Origin: Planctomycetota bacterium
GTDB taxonomy: Bacteria; Planctomycetota; Planctomycetia; Pirellulales; Thermoguttaceae
DNA length: 30,271 nt
NCBI GenBank assembly: GCA_018897395.1
Contig: JAHIKV010000074.1
Span: 1-30,271, forward strand
Reading direction: 5' to 3'
Numbering within the stretch: position 1 is the stretch's first letter; every line of letters begins with the position of its first letter. Below, one piece after another: positions 1 to 7,476 of the stretch. The translations under genes were made by a program, and so were the position numbers. The notes below the pieces were generated by a model. It ran no database searches and was not told the origin of the DNA. It was given only the letters and a program-made list of their open reading frames with translations.

Positions 1-183
1 CCATCGTTTGGCAAGCTCAACCGATTCGGAATTTCCACTACATCGACTTTCCGCCGCCGACCGTCCGAAACCATTGAACTTACGTCGCTTTTTCAAGAAA
101 ACCGACCCCAAATCTTACACAGCACCGTAACTTGGGCTAGTCCGGATTTCTCAGTGTGCCGTGAAAAGGCTTGTTGATTCTAG

Positions 184-205
184 CCGGGATTATTCATAAG
201 AGTGG
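184..205 (+). repeat. Left terminal inverted repeat of the IS1380 element
   Basis: Starts CCGGGATTATTCATAAG. It matches the reverse complement of 1862-1883 at 19 of 22 positions. Confidence 0.8.
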
Positions 206-343
206 CAATAGAGGCGTTGGTTGGAGGCGAGGGGCCATCGTGGGCGGGGTGATTTGACGATGTGGCGGGAAGAAGACACAATCCCCCCTTTCCCCCACAG
301 TCGGCAGTCTGTGGAGGCATGGAAAATCAGGCTGCGCCGCAGA

Positions 344-1789
344 TTAGCTGGTGTTCGGGGCGGCCGATGAGATGGCAAGAATAACTCGACTGACCCGCTG
401 GAAGTGGTGCAGGTAGAGCCAACTGGCCGAGAGTTCGACCACCATGCGACGTGTGGTTTCGCGTACCCGCGCGGCCACCTTAATCAACCGAGTGCGCCAC
501 GTGCAAGGTTGACCTTCGCCCAGCGGGTCGCGCTCGCGGCGGCGGTTATGCCAACCGCGACGTTGACGGCCGGCAAGAGCTTCCACGGGAACTCCTTCGC
601 TGGTCGGCTCGTGCGGCGGATCGGCGACGGCGCTACGCATGTGGACCAGCAGGTTGTACGCCGTCGTGTGCAGATAGAGTCGGAACAGGTTGGCGAAGTA
701 CCGATGATCGCTCAGCCGGTCGGCCGGCAAACCGGTTTTGAGTTCTTTGTTGCGGTTTTCGCTCTCGCCGCGATCGGCGTAGCCGTCGTAGGCGGCCCCC
801 GGCAGGACCGTCGCGCCCGCACGGTTGGTGACCACGGCGCGCCGGTTGGCGCCTTGGGCGTTCGCTTCGCACTTGATCACGACCCAACGTTGTGCCGACC
901 AAGAATCCGCCTGATACCAAAACGCCGTGAACAGGCGTTGTGGTTGACCAGTGGCCTCCCACTGCAAAATCGCTTGTTCCAGCAGGGAATCGCTGTGTTT
1001 TTTCAGCCGTGCGTTCATGCCGATGCCGATGGTGTACTGGATGTCGAGTTGCTCGCAGGCATCGTACATCGTCGGCGTGCCGAAGCCGCTGTCGCCGCGA
1101 AGATGGACATGCACGTCAGGCCACGCCTCGCGCAGACGGCGCAGCACATACTCCAAATCGTCTTGCGCTCCCAAGGCCGCATGGGCCGTGCCGTGCAGCA
1201 GGCAAGCCGTCAGCACCAGATCGTTCTCCGCGCAGGTTATGACGCGGGGCAGGTATTGATACTGGTCGTAATAGCCGTGGAAAAACGTCAACTGCTGCCG
1301 GCCATGCGTGGGATCGTCGAAAGGATCGATGTCGAGGGTCAACTGCCGCGGCGGCTTGTCGAACGAGGCAATGAACTGGTCGAGCAACAAGTCTCGCAGC
1401 CGGAAGAACGAGCGGACGTCGATCGCATTCTCGAATCGCGAGAGGGTGGGCTGGCCGGCCAAATCGTCGGCGGCGATGGAACGATTGCAGAGCAACTTGA
1501 AAATCGGATCGCTCCGCAATACGTCGTGGTCGTTCTGGTCGGCGTAGTCGGCGAGGATGCCGTAGACCCGCATCCGGGTCATTTCCAGAAAGGAATGATC
1601 GATGTAGCTGAGGTTCCGCCGGTCGCTGAGGGCTTCGGCAAACTGCCGCGTCAGTCCAATCCGTTCGTCGAGTTGGCGGAACGGCAACAGTCCGGCGTCG
1701 CTGGAAACCTGGTCCGCCGAGGGCTCTACCACAATCGGCTTGGACGTGAGAAAATCAAGTGTTAGCTGAAAAGCAGTCTGCGAAACCAT
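344..1789 (-). CDS. IS1380-family DDE transposase
   Basis: Transposase of the surrounding IS, which cuts and rejoins the element's ends. The protein is 481 residues from the chosen ATG. It shows the family's acidic motifs: 'LDIDPFDD' (Asp153/155), 'RGDSGF' (Asp233) and a C-terminal 'YADRGESENRNKELK' block with the catalytic Glu (342 or 344). The start at 1789 is preferred over the upstream in-frame ATGs because GGAGG lies 6 bases before it and the protein then begins MVSQTAFQLTLDFL, where the family-like sequence starts. The frame is open throughout, so the element may be active. The C-terminal 90 residues are Arg-rich and less conserved in character. Confidence 0.88.
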   Translation of the reverse strand: MVSQTAFQLTLDFLTSKPIVVEPSADQVSSDAGLLPFRQLDERIGLTRQFAEALSDRRNLSYIDHSFLEMTRMRVYGILADYADQNDHDVLRSDPIFKLLCNRSIAADDLAGQPTLSRFENAIDVRSFFRLRDLLLDQFIASFDKPPRQLTLDIDPFDDPTHGRQQLTFFHGYYDQYQYLPRVITCAENDLVLTACLLHGTAHAALGAQDDLEYVLRRLREAWPDVHVHLRGDSGFGTPTMYDACEQLDIQYTIGIGMNARLKKHSDSLLEQAILQWEATGQPQRLFTAFWYQADSWSAQRWVVIKCEANAQGANRRAVVTNRAGATVLPGAAYDGYADRGESENRNKELKTGLPADRLSDHRYFANLFRLYLHTTAYNLLVHMRSAVADPPHEPTSEGVPVEALAGRQRRGWHNRRRERDPLGEGQPCTWRTRLIKVAARVRETTRRMVVELSASWLYLHHFQRVSRVILAISSAAPNTS

Positions 1790-1861
1790 CGTGTGCCTCC
1801 GTGTCTGCATAAAGGTGCTTGTTTTATAACACCTTAAACGCAACCGGAGGCACGTTGGTTC

Positions 1862-1883
1862 CCAGACTTATGAATAATCCGGG
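1862..1883 (-). repeat. Right terminal inverted repeat of the IS1380 element
   Basis: Read on the minus strand it starts CCCGGATTATTCATAAG, the partner of 184-205. It lies about 70 bases upstream of the transposase start. Confidence 0.8.
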
Positions 1884-2095
1884 CTCGGCCACCCATCCGA
1901 AAACCTTTAGAATCAAGGAACTCCGATAATTCCCCCGGATAATGATGGTCTGCCGACTGGGCGCGCCCCGAGGCCAAGGACCGCGTCAATCAGCCCCCCA
2001 GGTTAGAATTATTCGGAATCAGACACACTCCAGGGCCTGATCGTCTCCGGCTATTCCGAAAATGCTATTCGGAGAGCCGAAAAACGTCCTCGCGG

Positions 2096-2371
2096 TCACT
2101 TCCCCGCCGACGTCTTCGGTAGCTTGAAGGGGTTTTTGTGGACGCGCTTGGCAACCGCGCCGCTGCGGAGACACTGAGTACAAACCCGCATTGCCTTTCG
2201 GGTGCCGTTGGCCGTGGTTACGTGGACCCGCTGCAAGTTCGGCCGGAACTTCCGCCGGCTGATGCCGGTGACTTTAGTGCCCACTCCGCCGAGGTATTTC
2301 GCTTTCCCGCGATGGGTGACCTGGTTGCCCATGACGGGCTTCTTTCTGCACACTTCACATTCTTGGGCCAT
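2096..2371 (-). CDS. rpmB: 50S ribosomal protein L28, zinc-binding form
   Basis: Structural protein of the large ribosomal subunit, 91 residues. The N-terminus MAQECEVCRKKPVMGNQVTHRGKA is shown here only in part (MAQECEVCRKKP, then GNQVTHRGKAK). The body 'RKFRPNLQRVHV' and a C-terminal 'RVCTQCLRSGAV' identify bL28. Two CxxC pairs (CEVC near the start, CTQC near residue 66) form a zinc ribbon, so this is the C+ paralog type rather than the cysteine-free form used under zinc starvation. An in-frame ATG 48 bases upstream is rejected because GGAGG lies just before the ATG at 2371. It is monocistronic here and divergent from the S41 protease gene. Confidence 0.93.
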   Translation of the reverse strand: MAQECEVCRKKPVMGNQVTHRGKAKYLGGVGTKVTGISRRKFRPNLQRVHVTTANGTRKAMRVCTQCLRSGAVAKRVHKNPFKLPKTSAGK

Positions 2372-2422
2372 TGCGAGGGCCTCCAAAGGGGAAAACGCCG
2401 ACGACAAAGATACAAGCATATC

Positions 2423-2450
2423 AGTATACTCTTCGGCTCGGCCGCTGCAA
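2423..2450 (-). promoter_or_regulatory. Likely sigma-70 promoter of rpmB
   Basis: On the minus strand TTGCAG (2450-2445), a 16-base spacer and TATACT (2428-2423) lie about 50 bases upstream of the rpmB start. Matches are good, but this is pattern recognition only. Confidence 0.45.
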
Positions 2451-2552
2451 GGGCATCGTTTTCACAAGAAAGGACGTCGTGCAGCAACCACCATTAGCGG
2501 GGAACGTGCTTCGATCTTGTTTCCACGGGGTCGGCAAGTTACCATACAGTTG

Positions 2553-2582
2553 TTGCACGCCCAAAAAAACGCCGATTAAACT
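2553..2582 (+). promoter_or_regulatory. Possible promoter of the S41 protease gene
   Basis: TTGCAC, 18 bases, TAAACT, lying about 70 bases upstream of the ATG at 2653. The -10 match is weak. Confidence 0.25.
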
Positions 2583-2611
2583 TGGTTCACATGCGGTGCG
2601 TGGGAACGAGG
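2581..2611. repeat. Degenerate copy of the GTTCCCACGC palindromic repeat
   Basis: The right arm GCGTGGGAACGAGG is intact. The left arm (GGTTCACATGC) carries substitutions. It belongs to the repeat family seen as an array at 23455-23645. Confidence 0.5.
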
Positions 2612-2652
2612 GGAAATAATCCAAGACTTACCTTGAGTTCGAGGGACTGTAG

Positions 2653-4743
2653 ATGATTCACGGGATAAAGTGTGCTCCGCGTCGTTGTTTTCCGCGTTGG
2701 TTGCTCGTTTGCACCCTGGTTCCGGCGTTAAGTTCGGTTTCCTGGGCCGATCCGGTCTCGCCCGGTCCGAACGACCGGCACATAACATTTGCGGTGTCGT
2801 CTCTGGTTAAGCGGGAGCATTTGTCCCGCCACCCGTTGGACGAAGAAATTTCCGGTCGATGTCTGAAGACGCTTCTGGAGTCCCTGGACCCGATGAAGGT
2901 CTACTTTTACCAGCCCGACATCGACGAGTTCAACAAGCATAAAGCAGGTCTGGCCGACTCGGTCCGCAAGGGCGACATTACCTTCGCCTATACTGTGTTC
3001 CTCACGTTCCTGGAGCGGATCGACGAACGGGTCAAGATGGTCGATCAGGTACTGGCCGGGCCGCTGGACTTCACCGTCGACGAACAGATGGTGGTCGACC
3101 GCGACTTGGCCCAATATCCGCGCACGCCCGCCGAGGCCCTGGACCGCTGGCGAAAGCGGATCAAGTACGACCTGTTGGTGCTGAAGGCGGACAAGGTGAA
3201 AGGCAAGGAGGGCCAGGAGGCCCGCGACAAACTCCGCCGTCGCTACCATAGCTTTGCCAAGCGGATGCACCAGACCAACAGCGAGGAGTTGTTGGAGATG
3301 TATCTTAACGCGTTCACCATGTCTTTCGACCCACACACCAACTACATGTCGCCCGACACGCTGCGGAACTTCGACATCGCCATGAGCCTGGAGTTGGAGG
3401 GGATCGGGGCGTCGCTGATGAGCGGCGACGACGGTTACACGGTGATCCAGAAGATCATCCCCGGCGGCGCGGCCGACAAGGACGGCCGGCTCAAGGTCGA
3501 GGACAAGATCGCCGCGGTCGGACAGGGGGAAGACGGGGAGATGGTCGACGTGGTCGACATGAAATTGAACGACGTGGTTAAACTCATTCGCGGCAAACGG
3601 GGCACCGTGGTCCGCCTGGAGATTATTCCCGTCGACGGCCAGGGGCCTAAGACGCACGCCATCGTCCGCGAGAAGATCGAACTGAAGGACAGCGAGGCCC
3701 GCGGCGAGGTGTTCGACGCGGGTAAAAAGCCGGACGGCACTCCGTATCGAATTGGGGTAATAGAGTTGCCGAGTTTTTACCGAGACATGTCGGGCGACCG
3801 CCGCGGCACGCCCGACTTTAAGAGCACCACCCGCGACGTAAGCAACATCCTCGCCGACTTCACCCGTCAGGGCGTCGACGCGGTGGTCCTCGACCTTCGG
3901 CGCAACGGCGGCGGGGCGCTGAACGAGGCCATCAGCCTGACCGGACTGTTCATCAAGGACGGGCCGGTGGTCCAGGTGAAGGACGCCGACGGCTACGTAC
4001 GGCCTTATCCCGACCCAGACCCCGGCATCGCCTGGTCGGGACCGCTGGTGGTGCTGGTCAGCAAGTTCAGCGCCAGCGCCAGCGAGATTCTCGCCGGCGC
4101 GATCCAGGACTACGACCGGGGATTGATCGTCGGCGATCACGCCTCGCACGGCAAGGGCACCGTGCAAAGCCTGATGGATTTAGGGCGGCAGTTGTTCCGC
4201 ATCCCCAATTCACCCTCGCTGGGTGCGCTGAAGATCACCATGCAGCAGTTCTACCGGCCCGACGGCGAGAGTACGCAGAAGCGGGGCGTAGTGGCCGACA
4301 TCGAATTGCCCTCGTTGACGACGCACCTCGACGTGGGCGAGGCCGACCTCGACTACCCGATCGCCTTCGATAAAGTGGCGCCCGCCAGCTTCCAGCGTTT
4401 TCGCGACGTTACGCCGGCCATCCGCGGCCAACTCCGCGATCTCTCGCGGCAGCGGGTGGAAAACTCCAAGGAGTTCCGGGAGATGGTCCGCGACATCGCC
4501 CGCTACAAGGAGCAGAAGGCCAAAAAATACGTCACGCTGAACGAGGAGAAGTTCATGAAGGAGCGCGCCGAGTTGAACGCCGACAAGGAAACGGAAAAGG
4601 CGCTGGAAAAACAAATCAACGCGAACAACGACCGCATCGAGCGCGACTATTATCTCGACGAGGCGCTGGCGATTGCCGTCAATTATCTGAACATCCAGCG
4701 CCAGGCCAAGGCCGGACAGGGGGCTTTGGGAGCCGCAAATTAG
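2653..4743 (+). CDS. Carboxy-terminal processing (tail-specific) protease, S41 family, Prc/Tsp-like
   Basis: Exported serine protease of 696 residues that would trim or degrade cell-envelope proteins from their C-termini. Residues 1-32 form a signal peptide (Arg-rich start, hydrophobic core, cleavage likely after SWA). An N-terminal helical region follows, then a PDZ domain at about 250-335 ('EGIGASL...IIPGGAADKDGRL') for substrate binding. The catalytic domain has 'SKFSASASEILAGAIQDYDR' with the nucleophile most likely Ser475, and 'SHGKGTVQ' with the general base Lys501. This Ser/Lys dyad is set by comparison with E. coli Prc. The charged helical C-terminal region (about 560-696) matches the extended architecture of Prc rather than short CtpA proteins. 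The gene stands alone with palindromic repeats just downstream. Confidence 0.92.
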   Translation: MIHGIKCAPRRCFPRWLLVCTLVPALSSVSWADPVSPGPNDRHITFAVSSLVKREHLSRHPLDEEISGRCLKTLLESLDPMKVYFYQPDIDEFNKHKAGLADSVRKGDITFAYTVFLTFLERIDERVKMVDQVLAGPLDFTVDEQMVVDRDLAQYPRTPAEALDRWRKRIKYDLLVLKADKVKGKEGQEARDKLRRRYHSFAKRMHQTNSEELLEMYLNAFTMSFDPHTNYMSPDTLRNFDIAMSLELEGIGASLMSGDDGYTVIQKIIPGGAADKDGRLKVEDKIAAVGQGEDGEMVDVVDMKLNDVVKLIRGKRGTVVRLEIIPVDGQGPKTHAIVREKIELKDSEARGEVFDAGKKPDGTPYRIGVIELPSFYRDMSGDRRGTPDFKSTTRDVSNILADFTRQGVDAVVLDLRRNGGGALNEAISLTGLFIKDGPVVQVKDADGYVRPYPDPDPGIAWSGPLVVLVSKFSASASEILAGAIQDYDRGLIVGDHASHGKGTVQSLMDLGRQLFRIPNSPSLGALKITMQQFYRPDGESTQKRGVVADIELPSLTTHLDVGEADLDYPIAFDKVAPASFQRFRDVTPAIRGQLRDLSRQRVENSKEFREMVRDIARYKEQKAKKYVTLNEEKFMKERAELNADKETEKALEKQINANNDRIERDYYLDEALAIAVNYLNIQRQAKAGQGALGAAN

Positions 4744-4758
4744 TTTTTGTTGCGGAAA

Positions 4759-4839
4759 GTAGGGTGGGTCAAGCGAAGCGCAGCCCCACCATGATTTTTC
4801 CGCTGTTGGTGGGGCTGCGCTTCGCTTGACCCACCCTAC
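4759..4839 (+). repeat. 81-bp palindromic element, copy 1 (intergenic)
   Basis: Two 32-base arms (GTAGGGTGGGTCAAGCGAAG..., and its reverse complement) around a 17-base loop. Flanking bases extend the pairing further: GTTGCGGAAA before and TTTCCGCAAC after. It starts 16 bases after the S41 stop codon, so it may also act as a transcript-end hairpin. A second copy in opposite orientation lies inside the glycosyltransferase gene at 27657-27737. Confidence 0.9.
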
Positions 4840-4903
4840 GCAGGCTTTTCCGCAACAGCAACAAATTAGCCGCCGCAAAGGGCGATCTTCCGAGAGTGGG
4901 TCC

Positions 4904-5010
4904 TGAAATTGTTCATTTAGCCCGCCATGAATACGGCGGGCCAGATTGAATGCGGAAAACCGCCTGCCCCGGGTGTATTCACCCGGGGCTAAAATACGGT
5001 TGATTCAATT
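4904..5010 (+). repeat. MITE-like element, shortened copy
   Basis: It carries the same two internal hairpins (arms AGCCCGCC...GGCGGGC and CCCCGGGTG...CACCCGGGG) in the same order as 7339-7468. It lacks the outer AACGTGTTT/AAACACGTT ends found in the two full copies. Confidence 0.8.
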
Positions 5011-5060
5011 AGCGGACGCGCTCCGAGCGATTTCGGCCGCCGCCTACTTGGCGCGGAAGG

Positions 5061-5089
5061 TTGTTCCGGGTAAAAAAGCGGCATATTTG
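5061..5089 (+). promoter_or_regulatory. Possible promoter of the tRNA-Gly gene
   Basis: TTGTTC, 17 bases, TATTTG, ending 38 bases before the tRNA. The -10 match is poor. Confidence 0.25.
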
Positions 5090-5127
5090 GCAGGTGCGGC
5101 CCGGCCGGATCGCGACTGTCGAAATAC

Positions 5128-5199
5128 GCGGGAGTAACTCAGTGGTAGAGTGCTAGCTTCCCAAGCTGGACGTCGCGGGTCCGAATCCCGTCTCCCGCT
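5128..5199 (+). tRNA. tRNA-Gly, anticodon CCC
   Basis: A 72-base cloverleaf. The acceptor arms are GCGGGAG and CTCCCGC with discriminator T. The anticodon stem CTAGC/GCTGG holds the loop TTCCCAA, giving anticodon CCC (reads GGG). The T arm is CGGGT-CCGAATC-CCG-like. The 3' CCA is not encoded. No complete gene follows; instead there is porin debris, and tRNA 3' ends are common integration targets. Confidence 0.93.
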
Positions 5200-5389
5200 C
5201 TGGAAAACACAAGCAATGCCGGGGCCTTGACTTAGGCCTGTTGTGGTTGCCGAGAAGGCTTGGGTGTTTTGTTATTTGTCCGGACCTGCTTCGGCCCCAT
5301 CGACGTCTGTCGGTCCACCTCACCAAACGAAATCGCATGAAGTAAGGCGCGACGGGCGTCGGGTACCGCCGAGCATGCGATTTCAGCCC

Positions 5390-5779
5390 GATGTCCCTTT
5401 GGAACCAGATGCCCGTGAGGTTGCGCAATCTCTCGAAGCCTGGGGCGTCGCCTTTACCGCCCAGAAGTTCGTCTGCGACAAGTGGCTGCCGTTTTTCCGC
5501 TTCGGCTATTCCGACGGCGACGCCTCACTCATGCAAACAACCTTCAGCACCGGCCTCGGCCTCGAGCGTAAAAACAACGACGTCGCCGCCATCGGATTCA
5601 GTTGGGGCAAGCCGGCGGCCGGGACGTTGCGCGATCAGTTCACCAGCGAGGTCTTCTACCGATTCCAACTCACCCAATTCCTCGCCGTCACGCCAGACGC
5701 TCAGTTGATCGCCAATCCCGCGCTGAATCCCAACGTGGACGTAGTGGCCTTCTTCGGCGTCCGACTCCGGGCTGCCTAA
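5390..5779 (+). pseudogene. C-terminal fragment of an OprB-family carbohydrate porin
   Basis: The last ~110 codons read like the final strands of an OprB-type outer-membrane porin: 'LPFFRFGYSDGDASL', then 'LRDQFTSEVFYRFQL', 'LAVTPDAQLIANPALNP' and a final beta strand 'VVAFFGVRLRAA'. Full porins of this family are 400 residues or more with a signal peptide. Here the frame can be traced upstream only into unrelated sequence close to the tRNA gene, with no signal peptide and no ribosome binding site. It is therefore most likely the tail of a gene whose 5' part was lost, perhaps by integration or deletion at the tRNA. Expression as a short protein is possible but unlikely. Confidence 0.7.
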
Positions 5780-5820
5780 CAGCCCCCGGCTATTGTTCTT
5801 GAACAGTGCAACCACCTTCG

Positions 5821-7059
5821 CTATCGCGTCGGCGAAACCTCGGACAACGGGCCGATCGTCACCTCTGCGGCGCGGCTGAGCGGGTACTTCGCTAAAACCG
5901 CGGAAAGTTCGGCGACCGTGATGCCGGAGATTATTTCCAGATCAAGCTCCACGGGACGGTACCGACGGCGGTAGACCCAATCGCTGCCGACGGCGAACAA
6001 CCGGCCGCGCGGCCGCTCGCTGCCCAGCACGATGCGGGAACGGACCTTGCTCTTGGCCTGTTCCAATTCATCCGCCGTGATTCCCTCGGCCTCCGCGCGA
6101 CGGTAGACGTCGAGAACGCGCCGGGTATTCTCGGCCGCGTGCTCGGGGCTGCAGACCATGTAGGTCATCATCGCCCCGGCGCCCTCGTGTTCGCTGTGAC
6201 CGAGGCTGGCGTGTTCGGCCAGCCCCGGGTCCACCAATTCCCAATACAGACGGCTGCCCGAGTCGTCGCCCAAGATGGTGGCCAACAGCTTGGCCGCGAA
6301 ACGGTCGCCGTCCTCGGCGGCCGGACCGGCGGAAAGCCGCAATAAATACTGCTGCGTGGCACTTTCCTTGTGCAACGATCGAAATCCGTCGTTTACGTCG
6401 GCGGGCGTCGCCTTTCGGCCGTTGGCCACCGTCGGCCAATCGCCGCAACAACGCTCGGCCAGCGCCGTCAGGCGGTCGAAGTCGATCCGCCCTGCGCCGG
6501 CCAGCACGATGTTGCCCGGACTGTATCGCCGCCGGCAGTATTCGCGCAGCGCCTCGACCGATAGATTCGAGACGCTTTCGGTGGTGCCGATGATGCTTCG
6601 ACCCAGCGGATGCCGGCCGTAGAAAAGGGCGCGGCACTTGTCGTCGGCCCCGAACGGCGGCTGATCGTCGTACATCCTGATCTCTTCGAGGATCACCTGC
6701 TTCTCGGTGCGGAAATCATCCTCGCGGAGCGAGGGGCGGAGGATGTCGGCCAACAGTGCCGCCGCCCGATCCTGATGTTCCGGCAGGACGGCGGCGTAGT
6801 AGACCGTGTTTTCCTCGTTGGTGAAGGCGTTGTAGTGGGCGCCCATCTCGTCGAACTCGCGGTTCACGTCCTCGGCCGAGCGAGTCGGAGTCCCCTTGAA
6901 CGCCATGTGTTCGAGAAAGTGGCTTGCTCCGGCGATCAAGTCGTTCTCGTCGCGCGCGCCGGTTTTCACGAAGAGCCCCAGCGCCGTGGAATATGCCTCG
7001 TCGTTCCGCTCGACGACGATCTCCAGGCCGTTCGGCAAGGTGCGTTTAAGAAATTCCAT
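5821..7059 (-). CDS. M16-family zinc metallopeptidase (processing-peptidase-like)
   Basis: A 412-residue peptidase related to the mitochondrial processing peptidase beta subunit and bacterial YmxG/PqqL proteins. The inverted zinc motif HxxEH is intact at His47-Glu50-His51 ('GASHFLEHMAFKGT'). A further Glu in 'EKQVILEEIRMY' (Glu126, 74 residues later) supplies the third ligand. 'HYNAFTNEENTVYYA' is the usual substrate-strand block, and a second inactive M16 domain follows from about 210. There is no signal peptide, so it is probably cytoplasmic. The start is supported by GGAG 9 bases upstream. Its substrate is unknown. It lies downstream of cyanophycin synthetase on the same strand, but 417 bases and three repeats separate them, so cotranscription is doubtful. 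Confidence 0.9.
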   Translation of the reverse strand: MEFLKRTLPNGLEIVVERNDEAYSTALGLFVKTGARDENDLIAGASHFLEHMAFKGTPTRSAEDVNREFDEMGAHYNAFTNEENTVYYAAVLPEHQDRAAALLADILRPSLREDDFRTEKQVILEEIRMYDDQPPFGADDKCRALFYGRHPLGRSIIGTTESVSNLSVEALREYCRRRYSPGNIVLAGAGRIDFDRLTALAERCCGDWPTVANGRKATPADVNDGFRSLHKESATQQYLLRLSAGPAAEDGDRFAAKLLATILGDDSGSRLYWELVDPGLAEHASLGHSEHEGAGAMMTYMVCSPEHAAENTRRVLDVYRRAEAEGITADELEQAKSKVRSRIVLGSERPRGRLFAVGSDWVYRRRYRPVELDLEIISGITVAELSAVLAKYPLSRAAEVTIGPLSEVSPTR

Positions 7060-7076
7060 CGGTGCATCTCCGCGGT

Positions 7077-7110
7077 CCCCTCTCCCTTTGGGAGAGGGTT
7101 AGGGTGAGGG
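7077..7110. repeat. CCCTCTCCCTTTGGGAGAGGG palindrome with TAGGGTGAGGG tail
   Basis: CCTCTCCC-TTT-GGGAGAGG hairpin followed by GTTAGGGTGAGGG. This is a REP-like motif that recurs in many bacterial genomes. It lies just upstream of the M16 gene start. Confidence 0.75.
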
Positions 7111-7167
7111 CAATCGTCGCAGGGTTGAATCGCACGATTTATCCGTCCATCCGTCCAAAAACGTCAT

Positions 7168-7184
7168 GGTGCGTTGCACGCACC
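7168..7184. repeat. Short palindrome GGTGCGT-TGC-ACGCACC
   Basis: A 7-bp perfect stem with a 3-base loop, followed by CTACGG. It is likely another small dispersed palindrome; only one copy is in the window. Confidence 0.5.
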
Positions 7185-7197
7185 CTACGGCTCTATA

Positions 7198-7350
7198 GTG
7201 TTGCCAAACGGCAAGTTCCTTCACAACTACCGGATCGTTGAATTCTCTCCAGCCGAGGAAGGAGCCTCGCCAATGGATATGGTCGCCGATTTGCTGTCGG
7301 GAGTCAAGCAGTTCATGCGTCCGGCGAAACTGCCCGTGAACGTGTTTTAA
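7198..7350 (+). pseudogene. Possible gene remnant cut off by a MITE
   Basis: A 50-codon plus-strand frame reads like real protein ('LPNGKFLHNYRIVEFSPAEE...MDMVADLLSGVKQFMRPAKL') and ends at a TAA within the left terminal repeat of the MITE at 7339. The family is not recognised. There is no clear ribosome binding site, and the only nearby start is a GTG. It may be the 3' piece of a gene truncated by the element, or chance. Confidence 0.25.
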
Positions 7351-7468
7351 AATCATTCATTTAGCCCGCCGTGAATACACGGCGGGCCGGATTGACCGCG
7401 AAAAAACCGCTTGCCCCGGGTGTATTCACCCGGGGCTAAATACGGATATTTCAATTTCAAAACACGTT
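7339..7468 (+). mobile_element. MITE-like element, full copy (130 bp)
   Basis: 15-bp terminal inverted repeats AACGTGTTTTaAAAT and ATTTCAAAACACGTT (one mismatch) enclose two hairpins, one rich in GCCCGCCGTGAATA and one in CCCCGGGTGTATTCACCC. It contains no coding capacity. The copy at 18103-18231 is almost identical in the opposite orientation. No clear target duplication is visible. It separates the 3' end of cyanophycin synthetase from the M16 gene. Confidence 0.85.
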
Positions 7469-7476
7469 TTAAAATG

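Larger units (their letters stand above)
184..1883 (-). mobile_element. IS1380-family insertion sequence, complete
   Basis: A 1,700-bp element bounded by imperfect 22-bp terminal inverted repeats (19 of 22 matching) and filled by one transposase gene on the minus strand. Length, single DDE transposase and termini starting with CC fit the IS1380 family. The 4 bases outside the ends are ctag on the left and ctcg on the right. This family usually makes a 4-bp target duplication, so this may be a duplication with one later change. No gene can be seen in the 183 bases to its left or in the 212 bases between it and rpmB, so it is not clear what, if anything, it interrupted. Confidence 0.85.

Noticed and set aside
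404..1765. 453-codon plus-strand frame opposite the transposase
   Set aside because: Antisense shadow of the IS1380 transposase; the minus-strand frame carries the DDE motifs and ribosome binding site.
2728..4167. 479-codon minus-strand frame opposite the S41 protease
   Set aside because: The plus strand has a signal peptide, PDZ domain and Ser/Lys dyad; the antisense frame has none of these.
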